A stretch of DNA of 64,000 nt from Alteromonadaceae bacterium BrNp21-10 (GTDB taxonomy: Bacteria; Pseudomonadota; Gammaproteobacteria; Enterobacterales; Alteromonadaceae): NCBI GenBank assembly GCA_030418115.1, contig JAUHQD010000015.1:1-64000 (forward strand), given 5' to 3'. Under the pieces are notes generated by a model that worked only from the letters and a program-made list of their open reading frames with translations, made no database searches and was not told the origin of the DNA. Both the position numbers and the translations under genes were made by a program. Below are positions 1-8,027 of the stretch, one piece after another (positions within the stretch are counted from its first letter, which is position 1; each line of letters starts with the position of its first letter).

Positions 1-34
1 CGACATCACAAAACAACTCAACTAATTTACTCAT
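1..34 (-). CDS. IS982-family-like transposase, first 11 codons only
   Basis: An ATG at 34-32 on the minus strand opens a frame reading MSKLVELFCDV before the window ends. I recognise this opening as typical of IS982-family transposases (DDE type), which often start with an xxLVExFCDVDDFC-like segment; only eleven residues are available. A good ribosome binding site, AAAGGA at 46-41, lies six bases upstream. The start codon and this site are part of an 11-base inverted repeat (see the hairpin at 33-93). The element would have inserted next to, or in, the 5' part of the NTPase gene that runs rightward from it. The IS boundary is not resolved; it lies somewhere between about 93 and 143. Confidence 0.5.
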   Translation of the reverse strand, partial: MSKLVELFCDV

Positions 35-93
35 GCCTGTTCCTTTATAGATTGATCTCTTTTAGTCGAAAGATCGGATCTTGGAACAGGCAT
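33..93 (-). promoter_or_regulatory. Inverted repeat hiding the transposase start site
   Basis: Positions 33-43 and 83-93 are a perfect 11-base inverted repeat (ATGCCTGTTCC / GGAACAGGCAT). A shorter imperfect pair lies inside it (AGATTGATCT near 49-58, AGATCGGATCT near 70-80). In a leftward transcript entering from outside, the second arm contains the Shine-Dalgarno GGA and the AT of the transposase start codon, so the stem would block translation. Several IS elements (IS10, IS50, IS200) are known to use such hairpins against read-through transcription; that role here is inferred. Confidence 0.5.
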
Positions 94-212
94 TTAGTTC
101 AATTTCTTAAGCAGGATTCAGGTAAATTAATTTTATTGAGAACAAAACTCATGCAAAAAATATTGCGTTAGCAATAGCGGATCATTTAGCCGTCTTCAGT
201 GCAACTCTCTAT

Positions 213-3200
213 TTGTATATAGATGTAACTTCCAGAGATTCAGACTGGACAACCCTTGTCAAAGCCTTGCTTGAAAAGCCAAATATAAAAATTCTAATAA
301 CAATCAGAGAAGAAGATTTAGCTCGCCAAAATATTTCAAATGATCAACTAGGGTTTCCTAAACTGGTTCAACTTAAGTTTTCGCAAGGAGAAGCCAAGCA
401 CATATACCATAACCTGCTAGCCAAAGGGATTGCGACCCCTTATCCATCATTTGAACAACTTTGGTTAGGCTTCGGAGGCAGTGGATCGTTGTTGGAGTAT
501 ATATTCTTTTTGACCCAAACAGAGTCGCTTAAGGAAAGGCTTAGATTTCAGGTTAAGCGTTTAAGAGCGGAAGTTATAGAAGGCAAATTAGATGCGTCAG
601 CAATTAAATTACTTCAGGCCTGTGTCGTTGCAACTTCATATGAAGCCAGAGTTAATATTCCATTATTGATAAAAGCTATTCAATCAAGAGATCCGCAAGG
701 GATTTTTAACTTGTTTGAAGATGAATATTTAATTCGTCGCTCAGATGACAATATTCATCTAGTAGCACTTCACCCTATTCGCTCAAAACTTCTTGCTGAG
801 GTCTTGGTTGATCCTGCCTTTTCCCCTTGGATTGACTCAGCTCTTTGTGTGATGCCAAGCATACCAGAAGCTGACCTTGAAACTTTTCTGCTGTATTCAT
901 TTGTCGAGAAACCTAATGAGTTTCAAGATCTATTCGACAGTCTAAAGAAGCTCAATATTGAAACTTGGGGAGCTGCTGCTAGCATAGGTCGAGCATTACT
1001 ATGGTTTGGTATTCGCAACCATGTTTTAGAAAATAAAGAGGTTATAAGTTCTGCACGGTCTATAGCTGGTAACGATGGGGCATCTCTTCTGCTACAAACC
1101 GATATTGGCGGAGCTATGGAAACCAACCTAGCAGAGGATCTAATAAATATACTTGGCAAAGATAATCCATCAGCAACCAGAAATGCTTTGGAACTAAGGC
1201 AGCAGATAAGTTCATCACAGACTGTGTATAAATACATAAGTGAGTGGCTTATTCATGTACCTCAGAAATTAGCGATTCCACACAACTACAGTAGTTGGTC
1301 AGAAATGGGAGAAGTTTTATTATGGATGGGCCGATTAGGCGTTACTAATCAGCTAGATGTATCTTGGTTACTAAATTTAGATATTGAAACTGCATTTGAA
1401 GATATTACCCCTCTAGCTAACTTAACTATAGGGCTATTTTATTTTTCTCCCGATTTATATCATTCATTTATAAATAAAAATAAGCTTGTAGTAGTTACAC
1501 TTTTTCAGAAATCCACTCAAACTGTTTGGTTCGATCATCAACCTAATAATCCGATTGCGCACTATATCATCCCAAACGATTACTTAGACTCAGCTAACTA
1601 TACAGGTTCTGACCTGAATAAAATGTCTTGCAATAAAGCTACAATTTTAAAAAAGCTATTCCCTGACCAAGAAAAATATGGAACTCAAGGTTATGGTCAC
1701 AAAAATGTCCTTATGGATTTACCGCTAGACGAAAGCCAGAAGAACATAATACATTCGGCAATTCCCCTGCCACACTTTGTAAGTATTAACTCAACATGGG
1801 CCAATCATATAGATTACACATTCAGGCCAAATGATTGGCCGGAGTACGCAAACAATATTTTATCTATTAGAGAACAAATCGCATGTGGACTAACCAATTT
1901 AAATAAAACGCTAATAACTTATTTTAAGAAAAAAAAGTCTCAAGCGCTTATAGGTATCGGAAAAATCGAGCCTGAGTATTGGGAAAATCTTGCCAAAATA
2001 AATTGGCAACTAACTAAATTACCAAAATTAGCAGGTGACCCTTGGGGCATTACTAGTGAGGGAACATTAAGAGACCTAAGTGAAAATGAAGTCGAAGGTA
2101 AACGTAAAAAAACCTTTGATTGCTTATCGATGCAGAATGACTCCAAAAAATTCAGAGAATCACTCAACGATTATATTCACTCAATGAGTAACTTTTTTAG
2201 TCAATCACATTTCATCCTGATTTTTAATGGTCTAATTGGTCGATTACCAAAAGAGCAGCATGTTGAATACTACAAAAAAGCTGAAGAAATAGGACATCCC
2301 TATAGCGAACACAATATTCATTTATCATGTGTTAATTTTAACAATGCTCTAAAGAATCTTGAAAGGTTCCAGCATGAATTTAGAGCTATTTTTCATGAAA
2401 TTATTCCGGAACAAAAGCTCAACCAACTAGATAAAAAAGAAAAAGACAAAATTAACAAAGCATGGGCACTTTGGTATCAATTTGCTCATCACCCTGACAA
2501 ATATTGGAAAGGTTCACCCGATATTAGAGCATCTGCTATTTTGACCAGCCTAAAAAATGAATTGATTAACTCAATTACTAATTCGTTAAGCGAACTGTCA
2601 AATCCTAGTATGAAAGCATCAATTCTAAGTGAGGATTATGAATATGAAGGCAAGAAGTCGCTTTGGATTGAAGTCAGTACACCTGAAACGACGGCTATAG
2701 ATAATGTATTTATCGATACGGTTGATGCATTAACTAGAGCAATAAGACCAGTAAGCTTTACTGATCTTAAGTATTTTGTTTTAACAAATTTATGGGATAG
2801 TTTTGTGATTGTGCCAACTAACAGAAGGCAAACAATTTCAAATATTTCTTGGGTGCTATTTACCAACAGTTTTGTTGGCGATGAGCCTGTATTAAGTGAA
2901 GAAAAGGCTTTTCTTCACTTTCCTAGACCAATTAACTTAAATGCACTAAATCATTTTAAACTTAGGGAAAATGGGGCAGCTTCTTATAAAGTGGTGAAAG
3001 AACTCGAAAAAGAACTAAGCGCTACCCTTGCAATAATAAACCATATGCATTGTTTCGTTACTCTCCCGCAAAATGCAAATGATACAGGAATAGAAATACT
3101 AGAAAATTATTGTAGTAATTTAATTGAACCGCTAACAGAGCATATCAACGCGGCACAAAAATTGATAAATATAGCAAAAGAATATGATAGCAATGTCACC

Positions 3201-3377
3201 AACACTTGGATTCAAACATTAGACGCATGCCAACAGGCAGTCCAACCTTATGAAGTGCCAGAAGATAATCAAATAAATATTAGTCTAAATGATTGTATGG
3301 AGTGGGCAGAACTTCTTTGTGTAGCATTAAATCAATTACATATTTTAAAAAATGAATGTGTTAGCTCGTTAAGCTAG
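213..3377 (+). CDS. STAND-type P-loop NTPase, 5'-truncated (probable pseudogene)
   Basis: The open frame from a TTG at 213 encodes 1054 residues, but protein-like sequence in the same frame extends back to about 144 (KTHAKNIALAIADHL...) with no start codon, up to a stop at 123. That segment looks like the tail of a Walker A loop and helix (K-T at codons 144-149) with the glycine-rich part missing. Residues 27-35 (ILITIREED) resemble the sensor strand of STAND NTPases. Residues about 130-205 resemble the winged helix that follows (LLQACVVATSY..., LHPIRSKLLAEVL). The remaining 800 residues have no repeat or catalytic motif I recognise. STAND ATPases are common cargo of islands and often act in phage defence, but no specific system can be named. 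The IS start at the window edge suggests the 5' end was lost by IS insertion or an adjacent deletion. The TTG is probably not a real start. Confidence 0.55.
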   Translation: MYIDVTSRDSDWTTLVKALLEKPNIKILITIREEDLARQNISNDQLGFPKLVQLKFSQGEAKHIYHNLLAKGIATPYPSFEQLWLGFGGSGSLLEYIFFLTQTESLKERLRFQVKRLRAEVIEGKLDASAIKLLQACVVATSYEARVNIPLLIKAIQSRDPQGIFNLFEDEYLIRRSDDNIHLVALHPIRSKLLAEVLVDPAFSPWIDSALCVMPSIPEADLETFLLYSFVEKPNEFQDLFDSLKKLNIETWGAAASIGRALLWFGIRNHVLENKEVISSARSIAGNDGASLLLQTDIGGAMETNLAEDLINILGKDNPSATRNALELRQQISSSQTVYKYISEWLIHVPQKLAIPHNYSSWSEMGEVLLWMGRLGVTNQLDVSWLLNLDIETAFEDITPLANLTIGLFYFSPDLYHSFINKNKLVVVTLFQKSTQTVWFDHQPNNPIAHYIIPNDYLDSANYTGSDLNKMSCNKATILKKLFPDQEKYGTQGYGHKNVLMDLPLDESQKNIIHSAIPLPHFVSINSTWANHIDYTFRPNDWPEYANNILSIREQIACGLTNLNKTLITYFKKKKSQALIGIGKIEPEYWENLAKINWQLTKLPKLAGDPWGITSEGTLRDLSENEVEGKRKKTFDCLSMQNDSKKFRESLNDYIHSMSNFFSQSHFILIFNGLIGRLPKEQHVEYYKKAEEIGHPYSEHNIHLSCVNFNNALKNLERFQHEFRAIFHEIIPEQKLNQLDKKEKDKINKAWALWYQFAHHPDKYWKGSPDIRASAILTSLKNELINSITNSLSELSNPSMKASILSEDYEYEGKKSLWIEVSTPETTAIDNVFIDTVDALTRAIRPVSFTDLKYFVLTNLWDSFVIVPTNRRQTISNISWVLFTNSFVGDEPVLSEEKAFLHFPRPINLNALNHFKLRENGAASYKVVKELEKELSATLAIINHMHCFVTLPQNANDTGIEILENYCSNLIEPLTEHINAAQKLINIAKEYDSNVTNTWIQTLDACQQAVQPYEVPEDNQINISLNDCMEWAELLCVALNQLHILKNECVSSLS

Positions 3378-3624
3378 GCGTAATTTTAGACTGAGTCCAC
3401 CCCATTGATAACTCAATATATATACCGTTCAACCTAACAACTAATTTAGACCGTTTTGAGTTGTGAATTCGTAGTGTGAAGCAGAAATTCGGAAAGACCA
3501 CTACTGGAACTGGAATTCCTAGATTTTACTAGACATGCTTTTGTTGCTAAACGAATGTTCGATCTGACCCGCTTTGAGTCCAACCTCATCACCTCGTATT
3601 CGCTGTCTAAGCGTTTTGGGGCCT

Positions 3625-3903
3625 TTAACTGCTAGTGCTAAGCCTAATACCATGCTTGGTTGCAAATGCTTTTAGCTTTTTCTCATACCGAAGCATCTCT
3701 TTTTCGTGACGACAAAAGAATCGAACGACCTCACCTTCATAGATGGCACGAATATCATTCTCGCCCGCATCTATCGAGTAACTGCCATTGCCTAAGTGAT
3801 ACGCTGCTCGTCCGCCGACGAAGTTCTCGATAGTAAAGGTCGATAGTAATGACTCGACTTCATCAGTAGCTATTTGTTGAAAGACAGTATGGCAATAAGG
3901 CAT
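3625..3903 (-). CDS. Small hypothetical protein
   Basis: This frame gives 92 residues from an ATG at 3903 (MPYCHTVFQQIATDEVESLL...). A longer version from a TTG at 3942 is possible, but the ATG is the more ordinary start. The product is soluble and slightly charged, with a basic C-terminal helix (HEKEMLRYEKKLKAFATKHG). There is no signal peptide, membrane segment or catalytic motif I recognise. It faces the basic-protein gene at 4024 divergently. A real but unknown island gene is the best reading; the ~250 bases between its 3' end and the NTPase gene hold nothing else I can identify. Confidence 0.45.
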   Translation of the reverse strand: MPYCHTVFQQIATDEVESLLSTFTIENFVGGRAAYHLGNGSYSIDAGENDIRAIYEGEVVRFFCRHEKEMLRYEKKLKAFATKHGIRLSTSS

Positions 3904-4023
3904 ATCTCTGACTCTTGAATTGCTGAAGTTTAAGTATAGCAAATGACAAACTTGGAAGATCTATAAATTTCATTTAATGTTGATAGCAATTCAGCATATA
4001 TATCACACGCATACTGACAAAAT

Positions 4024-4317
4024 ATGAAAAGAAAATTGATACGTCAGCGTAAAAAACACTTAACTGCATTTTTCAAAAATCAGCATAATATTGCTCGCTC
4101 TAATACCACAGTTGTTACTTTTGAATCTATCGCTAAAGTAAAAACAATGGGCCAACGGTATTATCATCAAAGGATTAATCAGCTTCAAAATTTGAACGCA
4201 CGTCAACTTAAAAAATATAGAAAAAGACAAATAAATTCTGGACTGACGGGCAGTAAATACGGTGCTATTTGTAAAACATCTTTAAAACCAGCTTCAGCAG
4301 TTTTTAAAAAACGCTAG
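4024..4317 (+). CDS. Small, very basic hypothetical protein
   Basis: This gene encodes 97 residues, extremely rich in Lys and Arg (opening MKRKLIRQRKKHL, ending ASAVFKKR). It has a Gln/Asn-rich middle containing QRINQLQNLNARQLKKYRKRQ. The charge suggests nucleic-acid or ribosome binding, but no known fold is recognisable. Its ATG has no convincing Shine-Dalgarno sequence (upstream CTGACAAAAT). It converges on the VbhA-like gene, with three bases between the stop codons. No function is assigned; it could also be a chance open frame. Confidence 0.4.
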   Translation: MKRKLIRQRKKHLTAFFKNQHNIARSNTTVVTFESIAKVKTMGQRYYHQRINQLQNLNARQLKKYRKRQINSGLTGSKYGAICKTSLKPASAVFKKR

Positions 4318-4321
4318 TTGA

Positions 4322-4552
4322 CTAATTTTGAGTTACAAACTCTCTGATCAATTGTTCAGTATCTAGTTTCTGATTATCTTTACATGCTGCAATTACTCTC
4401 TCTACTAGATGAGGATTTATTGATAGTCCGTCTATACGATTGTTAGCAATCGCCTCTCTGACATTTTTGATCATAATGCGCTGATTAAGTGATAATTCAT
4501 CATTACATAACTGTATATTTTGTTCTGATTGATGAGTATCTACTTTGCTCAT
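4322..4552 (-). CDS. VbhA-like antitoxin (orphan)
   Basis: This gene encodes 76 residues. The C-terminal half (NVREAIANNRIDGLSINPHL, then VERVIAACKDNQKLDTEQLI) follows the pattern of the VbhA antitoxin family: a helix, an R-x-E/D-G-L turn, and two helices ending in a D/E-x-L-I motif. VbhA proteins inhibit Fic-type AMP-transferase toxins by placing an inhibitory helix in the active site. No Fic gene with an HPFxxGNG motif is next to it; the neighbours are an unknown basic protein and thyA. It may be an orphan antitoxin, or the remains of a toxin-antitoxin pair used to stabilise the island. The family call is from pattern only. Confidence 0.5.
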   Translation of the reverse strand: MSKVDTHQSEQNIQLCNDELSLNQRIMIKNVREAIANNRIDGLSINPHLVERVIAACKDNQKLDTEQLIREFVTQN

Positions 4553-4604
4553 TATTTGCCTTTTCGATTAAAAGCGGTTATTTAGCTTCATAAGTTGAAT
4601 AACC

Positions 4605-4633
4605 TTCCCCACGCAGAAAAGCGCTGCGTGGAA
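4605..4633. other. GC-rich hairpin downstream of the carried thyA
   Basis: CCACGCAG at 4609-4616 and CTGCGTGG at 4624-4631 form a perfect 8-bp stem around a 7-base loop, flanked by TT and AA that can extend it. It lies 20 bases beyond the thyA stop codon in a very AT-rich setting. It is not followed by a clear U-run in the leftward transcript, so it is either a weak terminator or another structural signal. Confidence 0.45.
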
Positions 4634-4651
4634 TGATAACTATTGTTTCAA

Positions 4652-5485
4652 TTAAATAGCAACAGGAGCTTTGATATTTGGATGTGCATCATAACCGACA
4701 ATTTCTAAGTCTTCAAAATTGTAACCGTAAATAGAATCTGGCTTTCGTTTAATTTTCAATTCAGGCAAAGGCCTTGGTTCACGTGACATCTGCTCTTTAA
4801 TTTGTTCCATGTGATTTGAATAAGCATGTAAATCACCAAAACTTACAACTACTTCACCCGGCTCTAAATCACATTGTTGGCATAGCATATAAACAAGTAA
4901 TGATAGACTAGCAATGTTATATGGAAGCCCCAAGAAAATATCGGAACTTCTAATATATAATTGTCCTGAGAGCTTTCCGTTGGCTACATAGAACTGATAT
5001 AGTAGATGGCATGGGGGTAATGCCATCTTACCACTAATAACATTCTCTTGTGGACTTACAGTTTCGTCTGGGAGGTACTCAACATTCCATCCATGAAATA
5101 TAATTCGGCGACTATTTGGATTGTTCTTCAACGTATCAACAACGTAATCGATCTGATTTATTGTGTCACCGTTTTTTGTCGGCCAAGCAGTCCACTGAGC
5201 ACCGTATATAGGTCCAAGAGAGCCATCTTCCAGCGCCCACTCGTCCCAAATTTTAACGCCATTCTCGTTTAGCCAATTATTATTGGTGTCACCATTAAGA
5301 AACCAGATAAGTTCATTGGCTATGCTTTTAAAATGAAGTTTTTTGGTTGTCAGCAATGGAAAACCTTTAGATAAATCATGTCTTATTTGGCGACCAAACA
5401 CTGACGTAGTGCCAGTTCCAGTTCGATCACCTTTTTGTGTACCATTTTCTAGCACGTCTTTTAATAGTTCTATATATGCTTTCAT
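4652..5485 (-). CDS. thyA: Thymidylate synthase carried by the island
   Basis: This complete 277-residue ThyA makes dTMP from dUMP with methylene-tetrahydrofolate. It shows the N-terminal [18 protein letters not shown] phosphate/folate region near 20, the active-site Cys in [11 protein letters not shown], the dUMP-binding [17 protein letters not shown] segment, [10 protein letters not shown], and the C-terminal APVAI, so it should be active. It belongs to the common Bacillus/E. coli-like lineage, unlike the disrupted host ThyA at 11667-12317. Its ATG overlaps the ginD-like stop codon (TAATG), which makes it the fifth gene of the recombinase operon and probably translationally coupled. Its RSSDIFLG differs from the host's RSCDVPL at the insertion site, in protein and in nearly every codon. 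It almost certainly supplies thymidylate synthesis for the cell unless another copy exists elsewhere. Confidence 0.95.
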   Translation of the reverse strand: MKAYIELLKDVLENGTQKGDRTGTGTTSVFGRQIRHDLSKGFPLLTTKKLHFKSIANELIWFLNGDTNNNWLNENGVKIWDEWALEDGSLGPIYGAQWTAWPTKNGDTINQIDYVVDTLKNNPNSRRIIFHGWNVEYLPDETVSPQENVISGKMALPPCHLLYQFYVANGKLSGQLYIRSSDIFLGLPYNIASLSLLVYMLCQQCDLEPGEVVVSFGDLHAYSNHMEQIKEQMSREPRPLPELKIKRKPDSIYGYNFEDLEIVGYDAHPNIKAPVAI

Positions 5486-5961
5486 TATTTTACATCTCTT
5501 AGTAATTCTTTAAGTTGTTCATTTTTATCTTGAAGAGTTTTTATTTTTTCTTTCTGTTTCTCGAACTCTGTTTTATAAAAGTCTGTATTTTCGATTTGTC
5601 TTCTTAACTGAAGTTCTAAATCATCTCTATCTTTATTTGCTTTGGTGAACTCAGAGAACCAATAAACCACTTCTTTAGCAATATTATCACGCTCTTCGGT
5701 GAGTTCTTCTACTTTACTTTTTATATCCTGCTGCTCTTGTTGCTCTTGTTCTTTCCTTTGCTTTTTAATTTCTTTTAAACGAATTGCTGGAAACTCTCGT
5801 TCTGATACTGTATTTCTGTGAATGCCTGATATCCTTGCGACTTCTTTTTGAGTAGCTGGCAGGTCAGAGTTTTTGCTGATTTTCTCCAGAGCATCGTTTA
5901 GTTTTATTGTATTATCATCATAATCTTTAGTATTTTTTTCATCATATGCTTGTTCACTCAT
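5485..5961 (-). CDS. ginD: GinD/TnpC-like HTH and coiled-coil recombination protein
   Basis: This gene encodes 158 residues. An N-terminal helix-turn-helix (about 37-55, [20 protein letters not shown]) is followed by a long charged coiled coil (about 63-155, rich in Glu, Lys and Gln). The small fourth protein of GInt islands (GinD) and the TnpC of Tn554 have this position and size. They assist the recombinases, probably by binding DNA at the element ends; that role is taken from the families. The start overlaps the upstream stop as ATGA, and its own stop overlaps the thyA start as TAATG. Confidence 0.7.
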   Translation of the reverse strand: MSEQAYDEKNTKDYDDNTIKLNDALEKISKNSDLPATQKEVARISGIHRNTVSEREFPAIRLKEIKKQRKEQEQQEQQDIKSKVEELTEERDNIAKEVVYWFSEFTKANKDRDDLELQLRRQIENTDFYKTEFEKQKEKIKTLQDKNEQLKELLRDVK

Positions 5962-8027
5962 TGATCGACAGCCTCTCCAAGATAAATTAAAACCCCTCTA
6001 GCTTCCTCTACCGCCGCAATGATTTGGTCCTGCCTATCTTCATATCCTTCTTTGCCAACTAACTCGCTATTTGAGACAAATACCTCTCGCCATTTAGGAG
6101 CATTTGCCTTGCTAACAATTGCATTTGAACACCTATTAGGGTTACACCTTAAAGAGCCGATACAAGGAAGACTTTCATCATAATCCTCTACCCCTCCAAA
6201 ACAGAAGCCTGCACCAACATTAATCACTGCAAGTCCTTGCTCAGCCATAGCATCAAATATCTCATCTTTGCTATAGCCAGCCTCCATATATCCTTGGAAC
6301 ACCTTTTGAACTCTTTCTTTGTGCTCAGCAGCTTTTGGGCCAACATATGTACCATTAGGGTCCATAATGTTCTTTACTCGCTCCACTTCTGCATAACGAC
6401 GAATTTTTTTGCTTTTCGCTTTATCAAGCACTATGTTGTCTGCGATCTCTCCATACCCTAATGTTGTATTACTCGCCGCTCCCATTGATGTGTAACTACC
6501 AACTTTATCTACAACATGCTTTAGTTGAAATGATATAAATGGAAGCCCTAATTCAATACGATGTAATTGATACGCTAACGTATGCCGAATCATGTATGGG
6601 GTGAATATTATTTGCTCAGTCCTGTCTTTACCTAGGACTATATTTAAGAAATTTCCAAAAAAGTGCCTGATACCCGTCGGGTTCATATTGGTAGGTATAT
6701 CATCGGGAGATACTGTATCTACATTACTGAAAAGATAATCATTATTCTTTAAAGACGAAATTAAGGATGCCGCTTGAACAGCATCTTTCATAATTGGAAT
6801 TGCAACCCACTTATCATCAAATAATTTTAAGTTTTCAAACTTATTCTTCTTTACATTTGAAACCAAGACATCAAATCCATCATGCACATTTAAGCATTTA
6901 CTTAATATTAACTCGCACATTTCTTCTGGACGCATCCCTGCCAATTGTGAAATTAAATAAGCGGATGAATAGTAAACTTCATTGATATACCTTCTGACTT
7001 CATCAAAGTGCTTTATCTGATATTTTTCCTTTATCAGAGGCCTAATCCCCTCGTGGTACATCAAGCTGCCATCAGGTTTTAGGTACTCTTTAGATATAGA
7101 GCAAATTGTCTCGATAAACTCTTTAGAATATCCCTTAGACAGAAGACGAACTAGAGTATAGTCATTTAATAAGTGCTCATTAAATTCAAAATTTAAACGG
7201 TGTTCTTTGTTCAAAACGTTGTAATAAGACAATGCTGTTTTATCTTCGACGTTTTTCGAAATTCTGAGTAAGAAATCAACCACAGTGAATGTCGAATGAT
7301 TTATCAGTTTTTCAAAATCACTATTCTCAAAAATTAGCTTCGCTTTTCTTTTCTTTATATTCTGTTCCGGCCAGTCTAAGGTTGAGAAATCAACCTTAAT
7401 TTCTGTACCCAATACATTTGAGGAGTATGGGTGGTTCAAATAACCCAAAAACACCATTAATTCTGGACCAACTGTGAAATTAAATTTTTTGGCCGTTTTT
7501 CTATAGTCACTATCAAGTATATCGGTCAAACTTTGAAATTTATTGTGGACAAACTCTAGACCCAACCCATTTAAGTCATGAAACACACTGTCGATGTATC
7601 TTAAACCAGCTTCAAAATGAGCAATGACGGTATTGGGCTTTATTGATTTTTTAGAACGTTGACCTTTACCATTTTTCCTAAATTGCATTGGGACCAGCAT
7701 TACTAAATGACATAAGCACTTTAACTCAGTCATTACATAAGCGGGAATATTCGAGTATTTAGAAAAATTAATTTTGAGCTTAGCCCCTTGTACTGACTTA
7801 GATGGATTGAGAGCGTCTTTATTGTAATCCCATTCGTTTTCTTTGAATTGATTTACAGAGGTTACAGAAAGACTTAAAAGTTGCGGCAACCAGAAAAATT
7901 CAGGTAACTCCAGCTCTTTACTACCTATCTGTTCTTGAGTTTTAGCAAAAAGTGGTATGAGTAGTTTTTTGTTTTCACCAACTTTTTGAATTAGTGAAAT
8001 GTTGTTCTCTAAATTTGTCTCATTCAT
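5958..8027 (-). CDS. ginC: GinC-like large tyrosine recombinase, degenerate active site
   Basis: This gene encodes 689 residues. The C-terminal third is related to tyrosine recombinases: the first Arg in LAGMRPEEMCEL (about 370), box II as YMIRHTLAYQL (about 510), and a candidate nucleophile Tyr in TTLGYGE (about 550). The usual LGH motif is replaced by QLKHVV, and the HxxR His by Tyr, so catalysis may be altered. A C-terminal cysteine cluster (GFCFGG, LPCIGSLRCNPNRCSN, about 620-650) suggests a metal-binding domain. The N-terminal half has no recognisable motif. The ATG overlaps the GinB-like stop (TAATG). It is the third recombinase in the operon, matching GinC of GInt islands by order and size. 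Confidence 0.7.
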   Translation of the reverse strand: MNETNLENNISLIQKVGENKKLLIPLFAKTQEQIGSKELELPEFFWLPQLLSLSVTSVNQFKENEWDYNKDALNPSKSVQGAKLKINFSKYSNIPAYVMTELKCLCHLVMLVPMQFRKNGKGQRSKKSIKPNTVIAHFEAGLRYIDSVFHDLNGLGLEFVHNKFQSLTDILDSDYRKTAKKFNFTVGPELMVFLGYLNHPYSSNVLGTEIKVDFSTLDWPEQNIKKRKAKLIFENSDFEKLINHSTFTVVDFLLRISKNVEDKTALSYYNVLNKEHRLNFEFNEHLLNDYTLVRLLSKGYSKEFIETICSISKEYLKPDGSLMYHEGIRPLIKEKYQIKHFDEVRRYINEVYYSSAYLISQLAGMRPEEMCELILSKCLNVHDGFDVLVSNVKKNKFENLKLFDDKWVAIPIMKDAVQAASLISSLKNNDYLFSNVDTVSPDDIPTNMNPTGIRHFFGNFLNIVLGKDRTEQIIFTPYMIRHTLAYQLHRIELGLPFISFQLKHVVDKVGSYTSMGAASNTTLGYGEIADNIVLDKAKSKKIRRYAEVERVKNIMDPNGTYVGPKAAEHKERVQKVFQGYMEAGYSKDEIFDAMAEQGLAVINVGAGFCFGGVEDYDESLPCIGSLRCNPNRCSNAIVSKANAPKWREVFVSNSELVGKEGYEDRQDQIIAAVEEARGVLIYLGEAVDQ

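Noticed and set aside
33-93. Integron attC site
   Set aside because: It is a long hairpin, but without the R'/R'' core sites (GTTRRRY/RYYYAAC), and it overlaps the start of a transposase-like gene.
1-171. Open frame reading DSGKLILLR as an N-terminal P-loop of the NTPase
   Set aside because: It lacks the full GxxxxGK[ST] pattern, ends at a stop (169-171), and its first part overlaps the IS start and hairpin. It is noted only as a possible remnant of the strand before the loop.
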